A DNA stretch of 6,173 nucleotides from JAZLDV01 sp045614925 (GCA_045614925.1 JAZLDV010000031.1:1-6173), one strand, 5' to 3'. Positions 1 through 5,699 are shown, counted from the stretch's first letter. Program-made: numbers and translations. Notes: generated from the sequence alone by a model not told the origin.

Positions 1-1280
1 CCTGAACCCATCATAGATCCAAGTTTAACTAATTCATCAAATCCAATAGGAGTATCTAATTGGTCTTCTGTTAAACATCCACCTGAAGGTCCACCAGTTT
101 GTACAGCTTTAAATGCTTTACGATCTGGACATCCTCCACCAATTTCATAAATAACTTCTCTTAAAGTAGTCCCCATAGGAACTTGTACTAATCCAGTATT
201 TACAATTTTTCCACCTAAAGCAAATACTTTAGTTCCTGTAGAACTTTCAGTACCAATAGATCTTAACCAATCTGCACCATATTTAATAATTTGTGCAATA
301 TTAGCATAAGTTTCTACGTTGTTAATAATTGTAGGTTTTCCCCAAACACCTGATTGAGCTGGGAATGGTGGTTTTGGATTTGGCATACCACGTTCACCTT
401 CAATTGATTTAATTAATGCAGTTTCTTCACCACATACGAATGCTCCAGCACCTAATCTGATTTCGATATCAAAATCAAATCCTGTACCAAAGATATTTTT
501 ACCTAATACACCATATTCTTTAGCTTGTCCGATAGCTGTATATAAACGTTCTACAGCGATTGGATATTCAGCACGGATATAGATATAACCATGATGAGCT
601 CCAATTGCATAACCAGCAATAGCCATAGCTTCTAATACTGAGTGAGGATTTCCTTCTAAGATAGAACGGTCCATGAATGCACCTGGATCTCCTTCATCCG
701 CATTACAGATTACATATTTTTCATCAGATTTCTCATTGTAAGCAAATTGCCATTTACGTCCAGTTAAGAAACCTCCTCCACCACGACCACGAAGTCCTGA
801 TTTAGTAATTTCATCAATGACATCTTGAGAAGTCATTTCTGTTAATGCTTTTCCTAAAGCAACATATCCATCTTTTGCGATATATTCTTCGATATTTTCT
901 GGGTCAATAACACCACAGTCTTTTAATGCAACACGTTTTTGTTTTGCATAGAAACTTGTTTTGTTAACGTCATAGATTGCTTCTTGAGGCATATCTCCAT
1001 CATCAATCATCATACGTTTAACAGGTCTACCTTTATAGAAATGTTCATGAACAATTTCATGTACATCTTCTAATTGAACTGTTTTATAAATAATATTATC
1101 AGGATAAATAGCAACGTTTGGCCCAGTACCACATAAACCTAAACATCCTGTTTTCTTTACTGAAATTTCACCTTCTAATCCAAAAGAACGAATTTCATCT
1201 TGGAATTTAGCAACTAAGTCAGATGAGTTTCCAATACTACATCCAGTCCCAGCACAAACTAATACTTGAATTCTTTCCAT
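1..1280 (-). CDS. hydB: NADH-binding flavoprotein subunit of [FeFe]-hydrogenase, HydB/NuoF-like (3' end cut by window)
   Basis: This is the NuoF-like subunit that oxidises or reduces NAD(H) through FMN and passes electrons over iron-sulfur clusters in cytoplasmic hydrogenase complexes. My translation gives 426 codons with no stop before the left edge. Residues 1-120 form a thioredoxin-like [2Fe-2S] domain with cysteines 9, 14, 46 and 50. The NuoF core follows: GLRGRGGGGF at 162-171 and CNADEGDPGAF at 192-202 (FMN/NADH site), the 51-kDa signature GAGAFVCGEE at 277-286, and INNVET near 319-324. The SLBB-type region is reached, but the C-terminal 4Fe-4S site and any ferredoxin tail lie outside. 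The ATG at 1280 has AGGAGG at 1288-1293, 7 nt upstream, and lies 14 nt after the preceding stop. The N-terminal [2Fe-2S] domain and the hydC partner favour HydB over respiratory NuoF. HndC of an NADP-reducing hydrogenase or a formate dehydrogenase subunit remain possible. Confidence 0.93.
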   Translation of the reverse strand, partial: MERIQVLVCAGTGCSIGNSSDLVAKFQDEIRSFGLEGEISVKKTGCLGLCGTGPNVAIYPDNIIYKTVQLEDVHEIVHEHFYKGRPVKRMMIDDGDMPQEAIYDVNKTSFYAKQKRVALKDCGVIDPENIEEYIAKDGYVALGKALTEMTSQDVIDEITKSGLRGRGGGGFLTGRKWQFAYNEKSDEKYVICNADEGDPGAFMDRSILEGNPHSVLEAMAIAGYAIGAHHGYIYIRAEYPIAVERLYTAIGQAKEYGVLGKNIFGTGFDFDIEIRLGAGAFVCGEETALIKSIEGERGMPNPKPPFPAQSGVWGKPTIINNVETYANIAQIIKYGADWLRSIGTESSTGTKVFALGGKIVNTGLVQVPMGTTLREVIYEIGGGCPDRKAFKAVQTGGPSGGCLTEDQLDTPIGFDELVKLGSMMGS

Positions 1281-1294
1281 AACTCACCCTCCTG

Positions 1295-1669
1295 TTATCC
1301 TTCTTTTTTAACAGCACCAATTGTATATTCTTCTACAATTGTGTCTTTTGCAAGATGCATTAATACAACTTGTTTTGCTTTATCTGAATTCATATGAACA
1401 TATGTTGTTTTATTTCCTTGTGCATCAAATACTTCAACGATTGGTTCTAATGAACAAGTTCCAATACATCCAGTTTGAGTTACTGAAACAGGTAAATTTT
1501 TCTCAGCAATTTCTTCTACTAAAGTATTTAATACAGGTCTAGCTCCTGCAGCAATACCACATGTTGCCATCCCAACTACAACACGATATTTTTGTTCTAC
1601 ATCTAAACGCATAGTCATTTTTTTCTTAGCTTCTTCTCTAATTCTTTTTAAATCTTCTAATGATTTCAT
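1295..1669 (-). CDS. small thioredoxin-fold [2Fe-2S] ferredoxin-like protein
   Basis: This 124-residue protein resembles the C-terminal half of NuoE and the N-terminal domain of HydB, so it is probably an electron carrier or cluster-bearing accessory subunit. A charged helical N-terminus (1-28) precedes the fold. GMATCGIAAGA carries C37, and TGCIGTCSLEP carries C68 and C72. The usual second ligand, five residues after the first (C82/C87 in the HydC of this operon), is absent: glycine 42 stands there, leaving three candidate ligands. I recall the same three-cysteine pattern in relatives from Thermotoga and Clostridia, so it is probably a family trait. The start is ATG 1669, preceded by AAAGGAGGG at 1679-1687 and overlapping the previous gene's TGA as ATGA. 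A longer reading from 1705 has no comparable ribosome site. It lies immediately upstream of hydB, so it probably works with the HydB flavoprotein. Confidence 0.88.
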   Translation of the reverse strand: MKSLEDLKRIREEAKKKMTMRLDVEQKYRVVVGMATCGIAAGARPVLNTLVEEIAEKNLPVSVTQTGCIGTCSLEPIVEVFDAQGNKTTYVHMNSDKAKQVVLMHLAKDTIVEEYTIGAVKKEG

Positions 1670-2199
1670 ACTTTTATACCCTCCTTTATATATTCTTTTA
1701 ACCATAAAATAATTTCAGGTGAATTGATTGGAACACCTTCCAACAATTCTTTTATTTCCACAGTATTTAATATAAAACTGTCTTCATCCCATTTATATTC
1801 AATTTCATATTCAATATTCTCATTAGCCTGAAGTAAAGTCACCAATGTTTCTGCCATATCTCCCATAGCTGGACAATCAAGATGTGACTTTTTATATGTG
1901 GCTTCAATTTTTGTTCCAATATTGACCTTAGAACTTAAATGAAATGTCCCTTCACTTTGAATTGCACCCTCTTTAAATAAAGGAATTCCTAATCCGACAT
2001 CTCTTGTCGTTCTTGTTGTAAAGAAAGGACTTTGAACTTTTTCTACTGTATCTTCATCCATTCCTTTACCATTATCTTCAACTCTACATACAATGACATC
2101 ATCCTTAATCGAATCATAAATATAGATGCGAATTAAAGATGCATTTGCTCGAATAGAGTTATAAACAATATCTAATAAATGCATTGCAATATCAGGCAT
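1666..2199 (-). CDS. stand-alone histidine-kinase-type ATPase domain protein (HATPase_c)
   Basis: A 177-residue soluble protein with a GHKL ATPase fold at residues 1-103. The N box is DIVYNSIRANA (10-20, Asn14), the G1 box is EDNGKGMD (41-48), an F-box-like FFTT lies at 59-62, the G2 box is GLGIP (69-73), and a G3-like NIGTKIEATY lies at 93-102. It should bind ATP. There is no dimerisation/phospho-acceptor HisKA domain, no sensor domain and no membrane segment. Residues 105-177 form an acidic tail I cannot assign. ATG 2199 has AAAGGAG at 2206-2212 with 6-nt spacing, and it overlaps the PHP gene by 8 nt. Comparable ATPase proteins beside hydrogenase genes have sometimes been called HydD. Role unknown: it could phosphorylate or allosterically regulate a partner in this operon. 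Confidence 0.87.
   Translation of the reverse strand: MPDIAMHLLDIVYNSIRANASLIRIYIYDSIKDDVIVCRVEDNGKGMDEDTVEKVQSPFFTTRTTRDVGLGIPLFKEGAIQSEGTFHLSSKVNIGTKIEATYKKSHLDCPAMGDMAETLVTLLQANENIEYEIEYKWDEDSFILNTVEIKELLEGVPINSPEIILWLKEYIKEGIKV
1679..1687 (-). promoter_or_regulatory. strong ribosome binding site for the small [2Fe-2S]-like gene
   Basis: AAAGGAGGG on the minus strand lies 9 nt before ATG 1669, within the end of the upstream ATPase gene. With the similarly strong site before hydB, it suggests that the two genes closest to the catalytic end are translated more than the regulatory genes, whose ribosome sites are mostly weak. Confidence 0.75.
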
Positions 2200-2881
2200 G
2201 TTGTTCTCCTTTCAAGAATAAATATTCTTCCTTAGTTATGCTAAGTTCAGGCTCATTAATCATACCTAAATAATGCGCATCACTATCACATAAAATAATT
2301 TTATCTTTTAATGCAGGATATTCTTTTAAAACAACATCATAATTTTCTTTAGTCACTTCAACACCATCAAAATCAAGATTGAAATCTAAAGTTCCATATT
2401 TTTGAATATAGCCATATTTTCTATATACATGAGCAAGTATAACTTTTCCACCTAATTCATGTATATCATCAATAATCTGTTTTGTTGTACGTTTAAGTGA
2501 ACTGATTAATAATCTGTTTTCACATCCTACAACTTCATCATATTCATTTAAAATCAGCTGTTTACCATAATATTCAACATTATTTTCTTTCTCATCAAGA
2601 TACTGATCTAAATAAGCCTGTGCTCTATCGATATCATAATCTGGGTGAAAATAAGCTAACAGATGTATACCATCTTCACTTTGTATTTCTACACCTAATA
2701 AAATATCAATTTTACCTTTTGCTACTTCTCTAAATACTTTTAATTGTTTCATAGAGTTATGATCAGTAATCGCAATCAGATCTAAATCTTTAATTAAAGA
2801 CATATTTACAATATTATTCACTGTCATCTCATCATCGCTACAAGGAGAAAGGACTGAATGAATATGTAAATCATAGAACAT
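2192..2881 (-). CDS. PHP-domain metal-dependent phosphoesterase
   Basis: A 229-residue cytoplasmic protein of the polymerase and histidinol phosphatase (PHP) family, whose members hydrolyse phosphate esters at a two- or three-metal site. Expected ligands are visible: HIH (His6, His8) after DL, a SDD stretch at 15-17, TDHNS with Asp40 and His41, GVEIQS with Glu65, His73/His79, ILAHVYRKYG with His151, and CDSDAH with Asp201 and His203. The site therefore looks intact and the enzyme active. Length fits stand-alone PHP proteins of the nucleotide- or histidinol-phosphate-hydrolysing kind; the substrate cannot be read from sequence. Nothing nearby is a histidine biosynthesis or DNA polymerase gene. 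It overlaps the second DRTGG gene by 11 nt and the next ATPase gene by 8 nt, which ties it to the hydrogenase operon. The start at 2881 has only a weak ribosome site, consistent with translational coupling. Confidence 0.9.
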   Translation of the reverse strand: MFYDLHIHSVLSPCSDDEMTVNNIVNMSLIKDLDLIAITDHNSMKQLKVFREVAKGKIDILLGVEIQSEDGIHLLAYFHPDYDIDRAQAYLDQYLDEKENNVEYYGKQLILNEYDEVVGCENRLLISSLKRTTKQIIDDIHELGGKVILAHVYRKYGYIQKYGTLDFNLDFDGVEVTKENYDVVLKEYPALKDKIILCDSDAHYLGMINEPELSITKEEYLFLKGEQHA

Positions 2882-3197
2882 ATTGACTTATTTTTAATGC
2901 TAACGAATAAGCATCTTTTGGATAAGTAAATAGTGCTATTTCACATTCATTCGCTTTCTTAATAGTCGCTTCATCAGGTTTCATTCCTTCAACAAAAATA
3001 ATACCTGCTAAATCATGAAGATGACCTATTGCTATAACATTAAGATTTGTCTGTGTTGTAATCCATAAGCTTTCTTCATTAATGTTAGCCATAACACAGC
3101 TTAATAAATCTCCAATGTATACATCTTTAAAAGGTTTTAAAGCGGGCACATTGATATGAACTAAATCCTGTATTTCAGTTATATTCACTTTAATCAC
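2871..3197 (-). CDS. DRTGG-like domain protein, second copy
   Basis: A 108-residue single-domain protein that resembles the DRTGG family found in phosphotransacetylases and in the nucleotide-sensing insert of CBS-type pyrophosphatases. The literal DRTGG residues are not present, so the assignment rests on overall pattern. The pattern is a short N-terminal strand-helix, DLLSCVMANIN at 30-40, a hydrophobic LWITTQTNLNVIAI strand-turn-strand, IIFVEG at 66-71, KPDE at 73-76, and a closing IALFTY strand. It is paralogous to the gene at 4777-5118. The start is a GTG: 3197 gives better spacing from AAAGGA at 3203-3208 than the adjacent GTG at 3200, so I chose 3197, and one codon either way is uncertain. 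It overlaps the iron-sulfur gene upstream and the PHP gene downstream. It is likely a small ligand-binding regulatory partner; the ligand is unknown. Confidence 0.82.
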   Translation of the reverse strand: MIKVNITEIQDLVHINVPALKPFKDVYIGDLLSCVMANINEESLWITTQTNLNVIAIGHLHDLAGIIFVEGMKPDEATIKKANECEIALFTYPKDAYSLALKISQYVL

Positions 3198-4377
3198 CAC
3201 TTTCCTTTTTTACTCTACATATATCAATCGATGCTTTTTCATTATAAATTGCATCAGCTAATGCTCTACAGTTTGGATAACCGCAGGCACCACAATCATA
3301 ACGAGGCAACGATTCTAATATTTCATTAATTTTATTAAATCTTTTCATTTTTTCTTTAAAAGATTTTTTCTGTTTTTCAACAATCTTATAAGTTCTATTT
3401 ATATCTTCTTCATCAATAGATAGAACTTTTTTATTTGAATGAACAGATAACTGATCTAGATGAATTCTTCCTATTAATGGATTTGTCCATAAATATTTTC
3501 CACCAACACATCCACCTTGACATGCAAATAAACCTAACAATCCAATTTCATCTAAATGACCAAATTCTGCTAATTCTAATGCATGTAAACAGCTATCAAT
3601 CCCACTTAATCCTATAACTGTTTTTTCATGCTGATAATAATGATAAAAATCACTTACAACCCCACATATTCCTTCTCTACAAATTTCAGGTTTAAAAGAT
3701 TCATCTTTCTTTAAACTATTTGCTTTAGGAAAAATATGTGATAAAGACATAGCATAATCTATATTTGATTCTTCATTTTTAAATGGCTCTTTAGCAAGTC
3801 TCATTTTAGAAACACATTCACATAAAGAATAAATTCCTACTTTATTATATTGTTTTTCTAATCGTTCTCTGCATTTTTTAGCAGCCACTTCAACTGGATA
3901 TTCTAAATTTACCATCTGTTCTAACAGCATAGGAAATTGTTTTTGTATAAGTTCATTAATACATGGACAAAATGAACTTATGCTTAATTCATCTTCTTTT
4001 TCGGCTCTATGGATTGATTCTAAATAAATAGCACCTTCCACATTTCCGTAATCAACAACTTCATTAAATCCTAAACTTTCAATAGCCTTTAACATCTTAC
4101 CTGCTTCTTCAAATGAAGAAAAATAAGAATAAAAGCTTGTAGGAATTAATGCAACTGTATAATCATATAAACCTAAAGTTGTCGAAATATGCGCATTCTC
4201 AACAACTAATCCTTTTTTTTCACATACATCTATACATTTACCACAATGAATGCATTTATCTTCATCAATTTCAATGTTATGTTCTACTTTGCATATTGCT
4301 TCACTAGGACATGTTCTAATACATTTTAAACAATGTTCACATGACTCAAGATCATACTTAATAACCGATTTACTCAT
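3190..4377 (-). CDS. ferredoxin-hydrogenase-like iron-sulfur protein, probable redox/H2 sensor
   Basis: This 395-residue soluble protein has three parts. A two-cluster ferredoxin module carries C13/C16/C19/C23 and C42/C45/C48/C52. A divergent [FeFe]-hydrogenase large-subunit domain (about 65-320) follows. Last is a C-terminal 4Fe-4S domain, CGACGYPNC, with C362, C365, C370 and C387, of the type also seen in RnfB. The three hydrogenase motifs are altered. SSFCP stands for TSCCP, keeping the cluster-ligand Cys137 but with Phe136 where the proton-shuttle Cys belongs. LCECVSK stands for MPCxxKK (Cys186). ACQGGCVGGK stands for ACPGGCxxGGGQ (Cys286, Cys290). It can thus hold a cubane but is unlikely to turn over hydrogen efficiently. 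It resembles proteins that, in Clostridia and Thermotoga, carry extra PAS or phosphatase domains; this one ends after the iron-sulfur domain. ATG 4377 overlaps the previous gene by 8 nt. A sensor feeding the two neighbouring ATPases is inferred. Confidence 0.9.
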   Translation of the reverse strand: MSKSVIKYDLESCEHCLKCIRTCPSEAICKVEHNIEIDEDKCIHCGKCIDVCEKKGLVVENAHISTTLGLYDYTVALIPTSFYSYFSSFEEAGKMLKAIESLGFNEVVDYGNVEGAIYLESIHRAEKEDELSISSFCPCINELIQKQFPMLLEQMVNLEYPVEVAAKKCRERLEKQYNKVGIYSLCECVSKMRLAKEPFKNEESNIDYAMSLSHIFPKANSLKKDESFKPEICREGICGVVSDFYHYYQHEKTVIGLSGIDSCLHALELAEFGHLDEIGLLGLFACQGGCVGGKYLWTNPLIGRIHLDQLSVHSNKKVLSIDEEDINRTYKIVEKQKKSFKEKMKRFNKINEILESLPRYDCGACGYPNCRALADAIYNEKASIDICRVKKESGD

Positions 4378-4780
4378 AGAACACCATCTTCAAATGAGTT
4401 CCTTCTTTACTTGAAGAAATATCAAACTCACTTGAAACTCTTTTCATATTCACTAATCCCATCCCTGCACCAAATCCAAATTCTCTGGCTTTTTTAGATG
4501 CAGTTGACCATCCTGGTGTTAAAGCATTTTCTAAATTTTCAATTCCTGGTCCAACATCATCAAACAATAATGTGATGATTCCATCATCATCAACTTCAAA
4601 AGTGATGTCTCCACCATCTGAATGAATAACCAAATTAATTTCTGCTTCATAACAGGCAATCGCTACTCTTCTTAAAAGTTTAGATGGAATGCCAATCTGT
4701 TTTAAAATCTGTTTAATTGTACTTGAAACCTGACCCGCAGATTCATAATCATCTTTTTTTACATGATAGACTTCTCTCAT
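4370..4780 (-). CDS. anti-sigma-factor-type ATPase/serine kinase (RsbW/SpoIIAB-like)
   Basis: A 136-residue protein with the HATPase_c_2 fold of RsbW and SpoIIAB. The N box YEAEINLVIHS contains Glu45, Glu47 and Asn49. The G1 box is DVGPGI (Asp75), followed by a lid TPGWSTA, and the G2 box is GFGAGMGL (102-109). These residues predict ATP binding and possibly serine kinase activity on a partner. ATG 4780 is chosen because AGAAGGA at 4789-4795 precedes it by 8 nt and because it forms ATGA with the stop of the DRTGG gene. An in-frame ATG at 4813 has no ribosome site and would add 11 residues inside the upstream gene. There is no sigma factor, STAS anti-anti-sigma protein or PP2C phosphatase in the window, so a classical partner switch is not evident. 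It overlaps the iron-sulfur sensor gene by 8 nt, which makes that protein a candidate partner. Confidence 0.88.
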   Translation of the reverse strand: MREVYHVKKDDYESAGQVSSTIKQILKQIGIPSKLLRRVAIACYEAEINLVIHSDGGDITFEVDDDGIITLLFDDVGPGIENLENALTPGWSTASKKAREFGFGAGMGLVNMKRVSSEFDISSSKEGTHLKMVFYE

Positions 4781-5118
4781 ACTGTTAATCCTTCTGCATA
4801 AAGTTTTCCACATGTTTCATACATTGTATATTCTGTTGAATAAAGATTAATATTTAAATCTTTTGCAAGATTTATCATATCTTCATCGGGTTTTTTATTT
4901 CGTACAAATAGTATAGTTGTAATATCTAGCATCTCTGCTGTTCTAAGTGATTGAATGTTCGCTAAACCAGTGATTAATATCGTTTCTTCCCCATCATTAA
5001 TCATAGCTAAAGCATCACTCATCAGATCACTTGCAAAAACATGTTCATATATATGTTCATCACTGTCTTCAAAAATCACAAATGCATTAACAACTTCTTT
5101 AAGCTTGTTCAGCTTCAT
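4777..5118 (-). CDS. DRTGG-like domain protein, first copy
   Basis: A 113-residue single-domain protein with no signal peptide or membrane segment. The pattern FASDLMSDALAMIN (28-41), ILITGLANIQSLRTAEML (47-64), TTILFVRNKKPDE (67-79) and INLYSTEYTMYE (90-101) parallels the second copy at 2871-3197, which shares DL[LM]S, IN, KPDE and the closing I.L[FY] strand. The assignment to the DRTGG family is by pattern, because the name-giving residues are absent. Known DRTGG domains occur in phosphotransacetylase and in adenine-nucleotide-regulated pyrophosphatases, so nucleotide binding is a reasonable but unproven guess. ATG 5118 lies inside hydC (20-nt overlap) with only a weak GAAAGAAG-type ribosome site, so translation probably depends on hydC. 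Its stop overlaps the next start as ATGA. Confidence 0.82.
   Translation of the reverse strand: MKLNKLKEVVNAFVIFEDSDEHIYEHVFASDLMSDALAMINDGEETILITGLANIQSLRTAEMLDITTILFVRNKKPDEDMINLAKDLNINLYSTEYTMYETCGKLYAEGLTV
4789..4795 (-). promoter_or_regulatory. ribosome binding site deciding the anti-sigma-type ATPase start
   Basis: AGAAGGA on the minus strand lies 8 nt before ATG 4780, inside the end of the first DRTGG gene. It supports the shorter 136-residue product over the reading from 4813. Confidence 0.7.
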
Positions 5119-5605
5119 TTTGCATTTCTTCTTTCATACATTGAAGAACATATAATTTTAACTCATCTAATTGTTTTTTCGCTCCATAAACTTGTCCATC
5201 AACACTTACTACTGGCGCAAGTCCACAAGCTCCAACACAACGTGTTGCATCAATAGAGAATAAACCATTTGCACTTGTTCCATTAACTGGAGCACCTGTC
5301 ATTTCTACTAATAAATCTAATACTGTTTGAGAACCATTTACATAACAAGCAGTTCCTAAACATACTCCGATAATATGTTTTCCTTTTGGTTCAGTTGTAA
5401 ATTGAGAATAGAAAGTTACAACTCCATATACTTTTGCAATTGGTTCACCAGTTGCATCAGCAATAGCTTCCATTGCTTCAAAAGGAATATATCCTAATTC
5501 ATTTTGAATTTCATGTAACATTAATTTAATAGGTCCTTGTTTATCCTTGTGTTTTGCAACGACTTCTTCAATAAATTTTACAGAAGTACTGTTTAATTTT
5601 TTCAT
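5099..5605 (-). CDS. hydC: [2Fe-2S] subunit of [FeFe]-hydrogenase, HydC/NuoE-like
   Basis: This 168-residue protein is the small NuoE-like subunit that partners the HydB flavoprotein and carries one [2Fe-2S] cluster. An N-terminal helical bundle (about 1-70, with GVVTFYSQF at 61-69) precedes the thioredoxin-like domain. The four cluster ligands are clear: CLGTAC with Cys82 and Cys87, and CVGAC with Cys123 and Cys127. Length matches the family. The start is ATG 5605, 6 nt after GAGGTG at 5612-5617. An upstream in-frame GTG at 5614 overlaps that ribosome site and is unlikely. It is the first gene of the operon, with a short leader of about 24 nt from the predicted promoter. A NuoE/HndA role in another NAD-linked complex is the main alternative; the surrounding hydrogenase-like genes favour HydC. 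Confidence 0.93.
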   Translation of the reverse strand: MKKLNSTSVKFIEEVVAKHKDKQGPIKLMLHEIQNELGYIPFEAMEAIADATGEPIAKVYGVVTFYSQFTTEPKGKHIIGVCLGTACYVNGSQTVLDLLVEMTGAPVNGTSANGLFSIDATRCVGACGLAPVVSVDGQVYGAKKQLDELKLYVLQCMKEEMQNEAEQA

Positions 5606-5611
5606 CAAATA

Positions 5612-5617
5612 CACCTC
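5612..5617 (-). promoter_or_regulatory. ribosome binding site deciding the hydC start
   Basis: The minus strand reads GAGGTG six bases before ATG 5605. This site overlaps the alternative GTG at 5614, which argues for the ATG and a 168-residue product. Confidence 0.75.
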
Positions 5618-5635
5618 ATTTCCATTATTGTTGAT

Positions 5636-5644
5636 ATTATATCA
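5636..5644 (-). promoter_or_regulatory. extended -10 promoter of the hydrogenase operon
   Basis: The minus strand reads TGATATAAT, a perfect TATAAT (5641-5636) with the TGn extension. No good TTGACA lies 16-18 nt upstream, which fits an extended -10 sigma-A promoter. Transcription would start near 5629, giving a leader of about 24 nt before hydC. It is the only convincing promoter upstream of the nine genes. Confidence 0.7.
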
Positions 5645-5653
5645 TAAATAAAA

Positions 5654-5667
5654 AGAAAGCACTAACA
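5654..5667. promoter_or_regulatory. cre-like sequence over the -35 region
   Basis: The 14-mer AGAAAGCACTAACA (minus strand TGTTAGTGCTTTCT) agrees with a consensus catabolite-responsive element at about 10 of 14 positions, with T replacing C in the central CG. It covers the expected -35 region of the hydC promoter. AT-rich DNA makes chance matches common, so this is only a candidate CcpA site. Confidence 0.22.
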
Positions 5668-5681
5668 TTTTCGTGTTTATT

Positions 5682-5699
5682 TTAATAATTATTTCACAA
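5682..5699 (-). promoter_or_regulatory. candidate Rex operator (one strong, one weak half)
   Basis: The minus strand reads TTGTGAAATAATTATTAA. The first seven bases match the Gram-positive Rex half-site TTGTGAA exactly and the central four are all A/T, while the second half agrees with TTCACAA at four of seven positions. Rex is the NADH/NAD-sensing repressor that controls fermentation and hydrogenase genes in many anaerobes, so the target fits. The site lies about 53-70 nt upstream of the predicted transcription start, farther than usual for a repressor. Confidence 0.35.

Noticed and set aside
1321..1542. Plus-strand open frame of 73 codons
   Set aside because: It lies opposite the small [2Fe-2S]-like gene, has low-complexity hydrophobic composition, and has no ribosome site or homology I recognise.
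1670..1705. Upstream in-frame start at 1705 for the small [2Fe-2S]-like protein
   Set aside because: The extra 12 residues overlap the ATPase gene and contain the AAAGGAGGG ribosome site of the ATG at 1669.
3435..3617. Plus-strand open frame of 60 codons
   Set aside because: It is antisense to the conserved third hydrogenase motif of the iron-sulfur protein and looks like a shadow of that gene.
3190..4377. Calling this gene the catalytic hydrogenase hydA
   Set aside because: The active-site motifs are altered, including loss of the proton-shuttle cysteine, and the domain order with a C-terminal CGxCGxPxC domain differs from HydA.
4955..5256. Two overlapping plus-strand open frames
   Set aside because: They are antisense to the first DRTGG gene and the end of hydC, are rich in Leu/Ser/Phe as expected for the reverse of AT-rich coding DNA, and lack ribosome sites.
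5606..5614. GTG at 5614 as the hydC start
   Set aside because: It falls within the GAGGTG ribosome site that serves the ATG at 5605.
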